DNA from: Hawksworthiomyces lignivorus
Taxonomy: Eukaryota; Ascomycota; Sordariomycetes; Ophiostomatales; Ophiostomataceae
Reading direction: 5' to 3'
Assembly (NCBI GenBank): GCA_002917075.1
Contig: NTMA01000130.1
Span: 35,148-99,147, forward strand
Length of the DNA stretch: 64,000 bases
Part shown: positions 9,710 through 22,824 of the stretch, one piece after another
How the letters are laid out: every line of letters begins with the position of its first letter
Numbering within the stretch: position 1 is the stretch's first letter
Notes under the pieces: generated by a model
Seen by the model: the letters and a program-made list of their open reading frames with translations, nothing else
The model's database searches: none
What the model was told of the DNA's origin: nothing
Position numbers and translations under genes: made by a program

Positions 9710-12013
9710 ATGGCCAACGTTCATGCTCCCATCCTTCCTGCAGCCGATATGCCCCCTGCAGATTTGGATACGCTCACCTTCCGCCGTGCGGATGGCACTA
9801 TCCGCCAGTTTGTGTACGAAGACATCCCCGGCGGCATGCTCCCCGTGCACGCTGCCGTCGGCTACTACCGCCATTCCCAGCCGATGCCCCGCAACGTCAT
9901 GCGGCCCTTCCGCAACGACAATGACGAGCCCGCTGACCAGGTGTCTTTCTCGCGCCAAACGCGCCGGGCCATCTGCAATGACGGTCGCAACCGGAGCAAG
10001 TGCTCTCGGTGTGCGCGGCCGGTCCACTCCCGGGCCCAGAGGAGGCCAGACTCGTCTGGGCCGCCGTACAAGCCCTTCATGATGTCGCCGGTGCGCGTGT
10101 TCCGCGACCTCGTCATGAGCGACGCCGGTGAACCCCTGCGGCCAGACGTCCGCGACGCCCTGCTGGACGCCTTTGCCAAGACCGTGGCGCTGGCTGCGCA
10201 GGAGCCGGAACCGAAGCTGGTGCGGAAGCCGGTGCAGGAGCCAGCGCAGGAGCAGGTACTGACGAAGCAGCTGCCGCCGCCGCTGCTGCCATCGCTGCAG
10301 TCGATGCTCCCGTCGCCGCCGCCGTCGCCACGGCCTCTGCCGCTGCTTCTGCTGTCCACTGCGTTGGCACCCGCCGCCGCCGCCGCTGCTGCTGATGATG
10401 CTACGCCACCGCCTTCCCCGTTGTCTGCCCGCCCGGCTGGGGCGTTCCACTACTTCCCTTTCCTCCCCTTTGAGATCCGCCGCATCATCTGGGAGCTCGC
10501 CCTGCCGTTCCGCGTGATGCTGCGCGAGGAAATCGTCGCCCGCCAGCCCTATCCGCTGAGCCCGGCGCACAGCCGCGGCCCGCACGCTGCGGCCTACTGG
10601 CAGCAGTTCAGCGACGGCAGCGCGGAAGGCGGCAGCGGCTCCCATTCTCTGCAGGAGCTGTGGCGCTCCGACCTGTTCTACGTGTGCAGCGAGGCGCGCA
10701 GGGTCGTCGAGGAGTTTGCGCAGGCCCGCCGGCGGGACGTGCGGAAGCAGCAGCAGGCGCAGCAGCAGGCGGCGGGCGGGGACAGCGGCCAGCTGCTGTC
10801 GATGCTGCTGGCGAACAGCATGGCCTCGGACGCGCGGCTGCGTGCCGGCCTGGACGTGCCGTACTACCCCTGGCCAGGAACCGCCGTCCTCCGATCTGAC
10901 AGCAGCCGGCGTGGCGGCGGCGGCGCCGGACGCACCGCCGCTGCGAGAAGCCGTCTGACCACCACCGTCGGAGAGGATGGGCACCTGTGGTGGAACCAGG
11001 TGCCGCTGGCATACGGCGCAGGGGTTGGCAGAGCGGATGCAGCCGCCGCCGCGGCCACCGTCGCCGCGGCCACCGCCCTGTCTGAGGCCGTAGACGGCTT
11101 TTCCAGAGGGCCCATCGCCCAGTGGGCGAGCCAGCTGCGCACGCTGCGCCTACCCATCACCACGGTTGCGCTGGACGCCGCCTGGATCGACAAGGGCCAC
11201 GCCGATACGGTGGCCTGGGCCGCCGGCGTCGACCTGGACGAGGAGGAGGGCGAGGCGGAGGGTGAGGGCAACAGGGAGGAGGAGAGCGGGGAAGAGACGA
11301 GCGGTACAGAGGGGGACGAGGACGAAGGAGCCGCCGCCGCCGCTTCCCCTGCAGAGGCGTCCTCGCCCTCGTCTTCGCCCTCTTCCTCGGTCTTGTCCTC
11401 GCCATCGCCCTCGCCCAGCCTGCGGCGGCTGCCGCCACCGCCTGCGCCGACCTGCCTGCAGCTGGTGGTCGCCGACGTAGTGGTCCCCGTGCTCATCCGC
11501 CTGGACGACCCGCGCACGACCACGGCCGACCAGCGCGCCCTGCTGCGCCGCAACATGGCCTACGGCGCCCGCGGCTACCGCGAGAACCCCCACCACCACA
11601 CCCTGCCCTTCTACGAGAACGCCCACCTCAACGGCATGGACTTCACCGCCCTCGTCGGCCTCTACGACGACTGGCGCATCGACGAGCTATTGTCGCTGGC
11701 GGCCGCCACCGCCACCGCCAGAGGCGCGTCGTCCTCCGCCACCAAAGGCGCGTCGTCGTCCTCGCCCCCCGCCGCCGTCATAAACAAGGCCGCCGTCATA
11801 AACAAGGCCGCCGCGCACCGCTGCATCGCCTGCACGCGCCGCGCCTGGGAGGCCCGCAGCGCCCCCGCGACCGGCGCCGACGGCGCCAGCCACCCCAACT
11901 ACTGGACCGCCAAGTTCAGCGTCCACCTGGGCGCGCGCCTGCAGCAGCTCTGCCAGCCGACCATCGTCTTCTCGGTCGTCCTCGAGTTCGAGGACAGGGG
12001 CGGCCCAGAATGA
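9710..12013 (+). CDS. 2EXR-domain protein of unknown function
   Basis: Single-exon gene of 767 aa. The ATG at 9710 is the first in frame; an in-frame GTG nine bases upstream is ignored. The recognisable part is a 2EXR-type, F-box-like module at about residues 245-270 (FHYFPFLPFEIRRIIWELAL), followed by the family's LFYVCSEARRVVEEFA segment. This family is greatly expanded in filamentous ascomycetes and has no assigned biochemical role (family knowledge). It is preceded by a Pro/Ala-rich linker with Gln and Ser. Acidic (EEGEAEGEGNREEESGEE) and poly-Ser/Pro low-complexity blocks interrupt the C-terminal half. An 18-bp tandem duplication at 11771-11806 repeats the residues AAVINK. The length is large for a 2EXR protein because of these inserts. 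No intron signal is needed. A long antisense open frame overlaps it but is a GC-content artefact. Confidence 0.8.
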   Translation: MANVHAPILPAADMPPADLDTLTFRRADGTIRQFVYEDIPGGMLPVHAAVGYYRHSQPMPRNVMRPFRNDNDEPADQVSFSRQTRRAICNDGRNRSKCSRCARPVHSRAQRRPDSSGPPYKPFMMSPVRVFRDLVMSDAGEPLRPDVRDALLDAFAKTVALAAQEPEPKLVRKPVQEPAQEQVLTKQLPPPLLPSLQSMLPSPPPSPRPLPLLLLSTALAPAAAAAAADDATPPPSPLSARPAGAFHYFPFLPFEIRRIIWELALPFRVMLREEIVARQPYPLSPAHSRGPHAAAYWQQFSDGSAEGGSGSHSLQELWRSDLFYVCSEARRVVEEFAQARRRDVRKQQQAQQQAAGGDSGQLLSMLLANSMASDARLRAGLDVPYYPWPGTAVLRSDSSRRGGGGAGRTAAARSRLTTTVGEDGHLWWNQVPLAYGAGVGRADAAAAAATVAAATALSEAVDGFSRGPIAQWASQLRTLRLPITTVALDAAWIDKGHADTVAWAAGVDLDEEEGEAEGEGNREEESGEETSGTEGDEDEGAAAAASPAEASSPSSSPSSSVLSSPSPSPSLRRLPPPPAPTCLQLVVADVVVPVLIRLDDPRTTTADQRALLRRNMAYGARGYRENPHHHTLPFYENAHLNGMDFTALVGLYDDWRIDELLSLAAATATARGASSSATKGASSSSPPAAVINKAAVINKAAAHRCIACTRRAWEARSAPATGADGASHPNYWTAKFSVHLGARLQQLCQPTIVFSVVLEFEDRGGPE

Positions 12014-13911
12014 AAAAGAAGGACAAGATGCCGATCAATCCCTCTTCCTCTCTCTCTTTTTCCTCTTGCGTAGCTCTCTGCCCCACCCCGGCTGCTTCCT
12101 AGTCCCCTTCTCTCCTCCTCTTTTGACAATGTATTTTATTTATTGTTTTTCTTTCTCTGTCCATTTTCGGTCTTCGGCATATGCCTCTGTTCTCTTTTGT
12201 GATAGTGCAATTTGAGCGTGTTCGTGATTTCCTAAAGCATCACGAGCGAGGGCGATCGGCCTTGGTGTGCATTCTTTGCCCTGTGGTCTGATCCACTGCC
12301 TGTTTGCTTATTTTCTCGGCATCAGAGTAGCTTTTTTTTTTTTCAATATATACCCTTTTTCGTTACTACGCACACGGATTCTCTGTCCAAAATAACATAC
12401 GTGAAGGAGCATCACGGCAACACGGCAACACGGCTTCTGATAATGAAGAGCAAATATAAGACAAACGAGATGCAAGGGACCGATGAAAATAATACACTAT
12501 CAGGAATCTCATGACGAGAGAGAGAGTAGGAGGCCCCCGTCGATTTTCCCCACGAGGACGGCCAAGATCATGGACTGCTTTCTTCCAGTAGAAATCGATG
12601 GCGACCAGCACGATGCGCGCCACTGTCTATGGCGCGAGAATGGCGCCCCCAAGGCGGGCCAAAGAAGACGCCGAACACGTCCCCATTCATGGATCCAACA
12701 GCTCTCGGAACACTCTGGAAAGGGACGGGGGGAGTGCTCGCCTTTATTTTAGCTCGACGTGGCTTTTGCAAAAAGGTTTCGTTCAAAGCTTTAGGCAGTG
12801 CTTGCCGAGATGGACAAGTTAAGTTGACTCAGTCATACACAAAAATGCGCATCATACAGAGTAGTCCCGAGACATTTGGCCGGTTGGCTTCTCTAAGCGC
12901 ATCTCGGTGGTCTGCCAGAGTAGTTCTCGTACGATAGACCCTCAAGAGGAAATATCTTGTCTTGTGTAGAGCAAAGATAGTCGGTAGACTAACTTTGGAG
13001 ACAGAGCAAACAGAATCAAATTGGGCAAATAACTACTAAAAAAAAAGGAAAGAAAGGGAACTAGGGAAGAAGCGGAAGGGAGGGCAGAATGAAAATCGGA
13101 TCGACGAGGCTAATGACATAGCGGTCAGGCTCGAGGAGGGGGAAGACTTCTGTGGACCTCATACGCTAGAATAAGCACGAAGCATGCAAGGGACTCCAAA
13201 CAACACGAACCGTTTGGCTCCGAACGGTTCATGAACGGTCAGCAGACACAAGAAAGAAAACGAGATATTAAACGGGCAGATAGAAAGAAGTTGGTGGCGT
13301 TTTCTCTTTTTCTGAACTTGTCTGCTAGGAGGTTGTCTCTATATAAGTGCTTTAGCTTGTGGCGGCTCTGAAAGCAGGCGATGAGTCTAAGAAATAGAAA
13401 GATGTCATCATGATACGTTGCATATACGAATGCATATAGAACATACGTATTACCGAAGACAAAAGCAAAGAAAAACTGGAGGTCGACGTAGTGAGCACAG
13501 GATAGAGATCTACGGGGCGTCCGTACGGTGCGGCTGTTGTCTGCAGGTGGCTTCGGCGATGCTTTCACTGCGTTCTGTTCTTTGAAGGACGTTTCTGATT
13601 GACGTTTCTCTGTCAGACTCTCCCGTTGCCTTGTCATTGCTTTCAAATGTATCCCGTATAGATGCGAATTGCGCAGGTCCAAGAGCGCGCAAAAGGAAGA
13701 AGAAAAGGACTTCCCCTGGTTCAGCTGAGGCGCCCTCTTGTCTCAGAGCAAAAAGCAAAACCAGTGAGACAAAAGGAATGAAGAATCAGAACAGCCGTGG
13801 AGAAAAGAGAGAACGTCTCTAAAATTCCGCATTCACAGCAGTATCTTCTAACCTCCGCGGGAAAATTTTCCGGACGGTGTATATCGTATCCTTATCGCTT
13901 CTTGTCTTCTT

Positions 13912-13933
13912 GGGGGGGGGGGGGGGGGGGGGG
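13912..13933 (+). repeat. Poly-G tract, 22 nt
   Basis: Uninterrupted run of 22 G on the plus strand after cttcttg. It could form intermolecular or slipped G-quadruplex structures. The true length is prone to sequencing error. Confidence 0.85.
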
Positions 13934-16900
13934 CACAACCACGCGGCCAATCTCTGATGAAGAAAGTCCTCTTGCAAGAGCTCCTCGTTTGCTGTAAGAG
14001 GCTTAGTAGAGATCGAGAGAGGAGCATTTTAGGCGATAGCCGACGTGCAAAGAGCTCAAATGTGGGTGCCTTGCTTGTGCCTGCAGCTGGCAGGACTTCC
14101 ACGAGCTTGAGTTGCATCGCGGCGTCTTAGTCAGTGTCTCTCTCGCTCGCAAATATCATTACAAGTTTGTAGAATGCTTCCTCGTAAGGAATATACGGCG
14201 AGTCCCTATCTTGCCCATTTCATATCGAATTTTCCTTTTTCCATTCGACTTGTTCTCCTTTTGTGCGTATGACCGCGTTTCGCTGGCCTTTTCTCTTTTC
14301 TTCTTCTTGTCTTTTTGTAGGGGTCTCACGCTATGGCCCCGTTGCAGGTCGGCCAGATACTCGGGCAGTTTTTCTTTTCTTTTTCCTGTTCTGCGTTCTT
14401 CTTTCAGCCGCCCGTGTCTAGTCTCTACTCTCGTCGTCTCTCGAATCACGAAATCACGGGACTACATTGGCACATCAAGTTGGGCCGGGGAAGCCCTGTC
14501 CAGGCACGTATCGGCCGTACCAAGAACGTTGCGTATGGTCTCAGTCATAATGCCATTCTAGCTTTTACACGTAGCATCCTACATAGCATCCTCATTTCTT
14601 CACTTTCTGTCAGCACGTTTCTACACAAGAGCGTGCGAGAGGGTCCACAAGCAGGGAACAGCCTGCTTATGGAGTGTCTCTATTTGCAATCTCTCTTGCT
14701 ATTCCTTCAAACAACAGCGAAATTGGACATTGCCTCCACGAGACGCTCTTATTTCGAGGCCTGTTTCACTTTACGCAAAGTATCGCCGCGTGCGGTGCTG
14801 TTCTGGACAGCACGCTCGCAAGGCTGCTACACAAAATGTCTTGCTGTCCAGCTTCGAACTGCGGCGCTTTTCCCCGATGGCAAGCAGGATGGTAATTCCA
14901 CGCAGGGGGGCCATGCGGCCAGACCAGCAGCCGGCTCAGAGAAGGACAAGCAGGTAAGACAAAATGCCATGAACCTGCTGCTTTGTAGCGCTGCAGTAGC
15001 AGAAGCAGAGACGTGTCTGCTTGTGCGACAAACAAAATTTGACAGAGCTGCCGAGGCAAACGAGAGAGGACGGCCTTCGCCGTGCATGCCTCTCTGAGGC
15101 CAAAACAAAAATGGCCCTACTTGCACTCTATCTGCACCTCCCCTCACCGAGAAAGAGAGAGACAGCGGAGCTCGTAGATGATCTTCATTCTTCGAAGAAG
15201 AATGAAATAAGGGAGAAGGAGAGGACAAGCAAGCAGAGGAAGTCTTTTGCTTGGCGAGGCAAAGCTGGAGACGACGAGAGGGCCAGCGGCAGATGAACAC
15301 ATAAATGCAATTATTGGTCTTGTGTACTTCATGCCGCCGGCACACGTGCGGAACCGCACTCTGTATACGGCAGTTGGGGGAGCTTGGACGCTGCGGCTGT
15401 CGTCATATCGATGAGGAAACAAATACTCCGCAGCGGTATAAGTGTGCGTGGAGCACCAAATGGGGCTCTGTTTCTTGTCGACGGTTCCGAGAAACAGTGG
15501 TTAGATGAATTTTGATCAAATGGGTCATGCAGAGGCGAGCGAATAAACCGAGGACAGAGCTGTAGAATATTATTGGAGGCACAGAGTGATGCAAGACGCG
15601 TTGCGGACAACTCGTGGAGCATAAACGGTTATATGGAGGGCTACGTAATGAAGTAGAGAAAGGGGGGGCGGATCTTCCTCCGCAAGCAATTTTCATGGAA
15701 AACCAGCCAGAAACCACAGACGGGACGTTTCACAAGGGAAAAGAACTTAGAAAGGCCCTTGTCTCACTTTTGGGATGGACAAGGACCAATACGCTCAGCA
15801 AGAAGTACGATTGTACTCGTAGGGAAGATGGACAAAATTAGCGAGCCAAACACCTGAAATGATGCAACTAAGACGCCAGAGAAATTAAGGAATAAGGGAC
15901 CGACGTAGCACGCCCCGAAAGACTTCAGCGCCATGTGTTTATGCCCAATGATCTGCGCATCTGGAAGTAGTCACCTCACAAAGTATAGCAACTATAGAGT
16001 ATGTACGTGTGCTGATATAGATAGTATTTGTTTTGGGGATATTACGGGTACGAGCATCCACAAAAAGCACTCGCGTAGGAACCAGGACCAGTCCGTGTCA
16101 GCGGTCCTTGGGCTAGATGGGAAATTTACCGGCGGACGGTTTCCGGGATGCTTCTCATCTGGGAGTACCTGATAGGAGGGTATGAGCAATTTTTTCTTCT
16201 CCCCTCGATAGTGGTCCGTTTTGCAGGTCTGTTCTCTGGCCTGGTCTGTCCGTCGTAAGGCCTTATTAGGCTTGCCAAGAGCGAAGAAACGGTACAAGAG
16301 TACGGAGTAATAGCCTTTAATATCTGTACAAGGCCCAGGTAAAGGGGACACGAGGTCTCGCCGGTGGGGTTACATTGTAACGTTTCCAGCGGATTGGAGG
16401 GGAGAGATGCTGCTGGGGAACTCTTGTTTGCGCGCTATACGGAGTACATGCACGCATTTACGGACAAAAGATCCAGTGCAAATCTACTGCCGTTACAGGG
16501 GTCGGCGCAAGCTTTTTGACTTGTACCTGACGCCATTCACGCTATCGTCTTAGTGGGCAAACAACGCTCAAGGAAGAAACGTGTTTCTCCAGTGTCCTTG
16601 GCCGTCCTGAGATACGCGACGGGGAAGGTGGAGCTTCGGACTGAGAGAGACGAGGGGATCATGCGTGGACGGACAACTTCTTCCCGTTGGACGGCCGCCC
16701 ATGGCCTCTGCTAAAAGGTGGCGTTTAGGATGAGCGTGGGAGACGGGTACAAGCCAAAAGAACTGACCGAAAGCAGCCTCGGTCTGGGCTCCAGGCTGGG
16801 TTCAGGGAACGATGGAACTGTAGGAGTACGTTGTAGGGTACGCTGTAGCCGTACTGCAGGGCGTGTCGAAATTCTTGCATGAACACGCGAGGATAAAATA

Positions 16901-19900
16901 GGGGGCCGGGCGACGAGGCCTGGCTATGTATAGTGTAAGGAAGATACGAACTCCTCAGCAAGTACATGAGTACGAACATTGGGGAGCCGTGTCGCATGGT
17001 GAGGAGCCAAGCTACAGTATGTACATGTGCCAACATGCACAGAGTGGCAGGTCATATACATATATATGTACTTTGTGCTGCCTATTATTCTTAGTCACAG
17101 ATCGGACGGGCAAGTCCACCACCACCACGAGGTAAATTGGGGATGGGATCTTTGTTCCGAGAAATAGTGAGAAACATGAACCAAGAATTGGAAAACCGTG
17201 GAACCCATACAGCGACAGCAGCGGAAAGAAAGCTGCTGAGTTGCCCGACCGGCATTGATCACACAATTGATTTCTTATAAACCCCTATCAGTCCCTTTCT
17301 ATCTCTGGCTGAGATGAAAAGGCACATCTTAGTATGTCGCACACAGATTACTATTCGTGCGGCGTACGTATGCTTCTTGACGCTGTGCTGTACGCCGTCG
17401 CCTAACGAAAAGATGGCACCGTATTGGCATTGTCATTCGGACGAATACGCATTTTGCGGGCGTGACATGTACATACCTTAGCAGCTAAGCTACCTTCGCA
17501 GATGCACTGCGGAGTGCATCTGTGCGAGTTAGGCACACAAAATCTGGCTACACATACTCTTTTATTGCTAGTCTGCTCGAAGAGGGTGTGTGGGGACCTC
17601 TGCCACGAGGGAAAAGCAAGGAATTTTTTTCAACCTACTGAACAGCAAAGGCGATCTGTGCAAAGAAAGTACTTCACACAGAACAATAAAATGCGTGGTA
17701 CAAAATAGCACAGAACTAAGGGGAAAGCCCCGTAGGATTCCCGTGTCTGGGCAAAACACGTGCATTCTGCAGGCTTCTTTTTTGTCACTTTGTTAATATC
17801 TCGCCCAATATCAGAGAGAGCTTGGAACAGGCAGAGCGTCCACGGCAGAGGATGAAATTGCAGAGAAGGAAGAACAAAAGTCCATGTGCTGGTGAAGTTG
17901 GCACTCTCGTAAGATGCGCATTAGAAATTGCACTTATGTGTTCACGGCCTACGTAGGATTTTCCGAAGAAGAATGCAACTGGGGATATCCACGCAAGGGC
18001 AAAACAACAAAGAAAAATACTACAGTACGTTCAAGGTGGTCAGATCAGAGAGATGAACAGGTCTCAGAGCTCTGGGAGAGTACGGGTACATCTTTCTTGT
18101 CTCTTAGTAATCTGCAAATAGTTCCTTAGCCAGCGCCTCTTCTAAATCTTAGCCAGTTGCCGGTCTGATTCGGAGGAATTTTGAAACTCGATCGATAGAA
18201 TCGAAGAAGACATGTCTGGGAATGGCCTTCTTCAGAGGGCTAAAAGACACCGATTCCTGGTCTGTTTATCGCAATATGCGACATGTCGGCCAAGCTTGCC
18301 GATTGCTTTGCTTCGACCATACCACGCCCCTCCTTGCTTCATTCCGTCTTGTGTCGCCGAGCCCTTTCTGCGCTACTTTGGGCTCACTTTCATCATGTTT
18401 GTTTTTCCACTCGTCGATGTGGCACAATGACAAGGAACAAGGACGAGAAACGTGACACGGCGCCAACAAATATGACTTAGCTGGTCAATCAATCTGTTTG
18501 AGAAAGCGGGAAAGGAGGGTGTCATACTGCGTAGCTCCGCGCAGTGTACAGCACGTCTGGAGAGCACATTCAGAAACGTATGCATCATTCAAAGCCATCC
18601 CAGATGTATCGATACACCATCGATACACTATCGACACTATCGACACTATTGGCTTTTTCTGCGGAAATTGAGGAGGCGGCAAAAACTATTGGCGCTCCGC
18701 GGAAAGCCTGCTTTTTCACTCCCTTTTCTATTTGGCTATTTAATTTATTTCCACATATTTGTAAATGGGAGAAGAGCACTTGACACGCGAGACTGACTGG
18801 CTTGTGTGCCTCCCGTTCCTTCGAAGGGACGTTTCGTAAAAATAGAGCAGCCCATTCGTTACGCACACGCTACATGCTCATTCGTGTATCCTTGATCGTT
18901 TTGCTGCTCTCCCTCCGCATACAGGGATGACATCCAAGAAAAGCCAGTAATGGGGTTTGGTATACCGCGGGAGACAGGAAGTGTTTCCGCACAAATGGGC
19001 AAAATTGCAATGGTTTGGAGAAGCCGTTGCCGTCGCTGCAGCCGGTCCTAGTCCGTACTTCCTCCTTTGCGCTTAGATATACGTGCGTGCGTACGTATAA
19101 ATGAGTACTTACATACCTGCATGGTTTCTTTGCCTCACTCTTCATTCCCAATCGTGCAAATCCTAGGCGAAAGGCTTCCCAGCCATAGACTCCACGTCCC
19201 AATTTGAATTGACCTGGATCGTTTAACATCTACAAGTAAACAAACGGATCCATCTTTTTCCAGATTTGGGATGAAGTATGAATATGCTATGTACGGTTCA
19301 CGTAGTGCCTTGAGAGTGACGAGAGATGAGACTAGATTGGGAGAGGTGGAACCCTCTAATGCTCCCATGTCGATCGACGCACCGCTGTCAGCTTGCCTTT
19401 TCGGTGAGTTTGTTATTTTAAAATGAAGGCTGATCAGGATCTTGGATACGAGTAACCCTATGAAGGGCGTAGGGACCACCTCCCACATACAGGAACAAGA
19501 TCATTCGTAGGGCACGTGAAGGGGGCACGCAAACGCCCGATCGTAGGCCAGGCGCATTCCCCGTTCGATCGTATAATCCATACCAACATCGCCGCAGCTT
19601 CGTACGCATGCTTGTCTCATTCGGTTCCTGACTGCTCTCCCCAAGAACATCACTATGCAAGATCACGCCTCTGTCGCCCTTTTCTCTTTGGATTCTCTTC
19701 TTTAACTCTCTTGTCTCTTATCTTCACTTCCTTGTCTCCTAGCGCCTCTCTTGTACTTTGTATATACATGCTGACTGGACATACCTCTGATCTGGTGAAG
19801 CGCGCTCAGCAGGTGGAGAAGGCGCTGTGCAAAAGTACGGCTACTGCACGCCTCTCCATAGTCTGCTCTTGGCCTGCTGCACAATCCTCGTGGCCTAGGC

Positions 19901-21178
19901 CGTACATAGTCTTATTGTGATTATGAGAGGATGAGAGGACGTTAGGGCGTGGTCCCAGCGTTTGAGGTATTCCTCCACCCGTTTGGTCAACCCCAGTTCA
20001 TCTTAGTTATCAAGTGGAAAGCGAAAGTTCTTGTGAAGTTGGACCAAGGGGAAGGGCTCCCCAGACCCTTTTTATTCGTTACACTGCACTATAGAAATAT
20101 CAATTTATTCGGTTCAGCTACTTTTCAGAGTTTCGACGTACTCTGATATGTTACGAACGTCTCGTATCTTTCCGCAAACATATTAGCAAGTTAATTGTGT
20201 CCTTTTTGCTCTTTTTGAGCCTCGAATTTTGCTGGTCTGCTTGCTCTAGGGAGTGGCTGGTCTTGGGCCATTCTAAGCCCTATCTTTCTTTTTGGGTGTA
20301 CTCCGTACCATTATTACACAGTGCACAGTAGTAGCGTGCTCTCTGGTACTAAAGTATCCGTTTGCCACGCGATGATCAACGTGAGTAATAAGCATGAGCC
20401 TACAGAGTACGGAGGAAAAGGGTGCCGCTAGAAAACAGACCAAGCGAGGGAAGCTAATTAACCCGGTGCTCTTTTAGTTACAACTAGACGCAAGTGGCAA
20501 GCACCTGCCATGGCGAGGTACTTAGGCTCTTAGGGTCCTGCCTTTTCATGATCACCCTCTCTTTCCCTCTATTTTAGCAGTAATCAGTTCGTACGGGGGG
20601 GAGGGGGCTGTAATGTAAATTTAATTCATTTCCCTTTGGCCGCTCTTTCCTTGCGCTTGAACCGTTCCTACTCTGATAGCTGCCATATTTTCCCTCGTGC
20701 TTTGCCGCATCACGTGGAAAGATGTACTGAAAGTTTGTAGCTGCACACCCGTCGCCTGAACTCCGTGCAGAAGCGTCTTTGTCTTGCCTCGAAGGGTACT
20801 CTATGCACGCGTTATGCGCTGCGGCGCAGACCCTCCTCTTTGCAGCCAGCCTTTTAGGTGGGGGAAAGTACAAGTCACTTCCGTGCAGTCGTACCTTATT
20901 TCTGACCTTGGCTGGCCCCCTTTTCCTTCGATGGCAAAGGGCAAAAAAACGTGCTGACCTTCCATCCCTAGCGGCGGCCGGTTGTTCCACTTTTTTTTGT
21001 TACTTGGGATCCTCTTTCCTTAACTTTTTTTTTTTTTTTTTACATTTTCGCGTTTCCTTTTGTTTCTCACGCTCTTTAATTCCTTAATACGGAGAGAACC
21101 CAAGTACGACATATGTCCACATCTTATGTACACTTTATAAAGTGCTTTTGTATTTACTGGCCGTATGTAAGATCCTTG

Positions 21179-21201
21179 CCCCCCCCCCCCCCCCCCCCCC
21201 C
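21179..21201 (+). repeat. Poly-C tract, 23 nt
   Basis: Uninterrupted run of 23 C (G on the minus strand) about 1.65 kb upstream of the bHLH start. Read on the minus strand, its flank cttcattg resembles the cttcttg that precedes the poly-G tract. Confidence 0.85.
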
Positions 21202-21654
21202 AATGAAGTTCCCTTTCATATATCCTTTTTCTCTCTTTTTTATTTTCTTTTTTCTCACTATTTGCTTGATCAACTGTGTACATGCTCCTTCTCCCATTTC
21301 CTCACTTCTCTGCTGTCTATGTATGTAGAAAATTGTAGTCGTATAAGCGCAGGAGGAAGCTAGATAGATCGCATCCTGTACTCCGTACTTTCCCTATTTT
21401 TTTTTCCCCCAACTTGCGCCGTCCTCTTTCCACATAAACGTGTAAAACGAACGAATTTCGGCTTCTTTTCCTCTTTGTCTGCTGTTCTTTCCCTTCTCAG
21501 TCTCGCATGCTACACTGTACGTATTCCCGCCTTCCTCCCACCAACTCCACCACCACATCCACCGCCATCCCCTGTCATCCACTAACCACACGCCCACACC
21601 CTTTTTCTGGTCTTCGCCTGGTCTGCCATGCGCTTCGTCCGGGGACCGAACAAT

Positions 21655-21960
21655 TTGCTAGATTAACTTCCCTCCTTCCTTCCTCCTCTAGTTTCTCGTC
21701 TTGTCTCTCCCGCGTTCCTTCCTCAGTTTCCTCTACTCCCTTTCCCACCCCCCGGCTCTTTCCCTCACCTCTTCTCGATTGGGTTATATTATCTACAACG
21801 GCCATTTTCTCCTTCTTTCTCTCTTCTCCTCCCCCACTCCATTTCTTTTTTGCTTCACGCACATCTTCATCCGACTCTCCTTACATTTCTTTGTCTTGTC
21901 CTTTCCTTTCCTCTCCTTTCCTTTCCCTTTATCCGCTTTCTTCGCCTTCGCTGTCCCGTC
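21655..21960 (+). promoter_or_regulatory. Pyrimidine-rich belt, probable core promoter or 5' leader of the bHLH gene
   Basis: About 300 bp dominated by CT-rich strings such as cctccttccttcctcctc on the coding strand. Fungal promoters often carry such belts at or just upstream of transcription start sites. The assignment to the gene at 22832 is by position only. Confidence 0.4.
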
Positions 21961-22824
21961 GCATTGCATTGGCTTTCTCTCGCCACAGTCTCTCTTCAGG
22001 TGGCCGCTGTTGATATTTGCTTCGCCTTCGCCCTGACTTATCTCCCCCCTGGCAAGCTGTTCCGGTTCAGCCTTCGAATCCGCCTGTCATCGAATACGTC
22101 TGCCGTCTGTTCGACTGCCGCAATCCAATCGTGTTTGCTCACGGAGCTCGGTCTGCACCGCTGACCGCAACCAACGACGACAAACAGGACATAAGACACC
22201 TCCTTGGAACGCCGCTTTCTACGACATCCATTGGCGCATTCTCTGTCGACCACATTGGGAATCCCGGATAACTCTCGTGGCTCCTCATTTGTCTTACGTC
22301 TGCTATAAAGCTCAGTGTGACTGGGTTTTCTCGACTGGAATCAATTTTAATCAAAAACGAGATTCATTGGAACGTGCTAGTACTCGTACGAGTGTGTGCT
22401 GTGGATTGAGCTTTTCGCGGTCGAATCAAGAGTTTCTAATCGAAGAGCTGTCTGTTTTGTGCAACCGTCGCACATACTGGCCGAGTAAGAGACAGACGAC
22501 GAGGAACACTAGAAAGCACCAAAGATCATAGTTTAAAAGCAGGTCAAAAGAGACAGCTGAGAAGCAAACGATTGGCACCTACTCCTTCCTGTCTACCGAA
22601 CCTAAAAAAAATGCACCTCTGTTAACGTGCGACTTTTATCACCAATTTTTTTTGTCGTCTTTACCAGATCAAAATCACCCCCAACTCGCTGACAACAACC
22701 CGATCGCTCGTGCTGCCCGAAACCGACTTTCGACGCGAATCGTTTGTTACCTTTGTTCAATTGGGCTTTCATTAACACTAGTGTTAAGTTCTTTGATTCT
22801 TTCACACTTCTTTGTTGAACATTA

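Noticed and set aside
9671..10984. 437-codon open frame antisense to the 2EXR gene
   Set aside because: Arg/Ala/Gly-rich shadow produced by GC-rich codons of the real gene; no domain.
21507..22013. 168-codon Ser/Pro/Phe/Leu-rich open frame
   Set aside because: Consequence of the pyrimidine-rich leader; CT-rich DNA lacks stop codons in this orientation.
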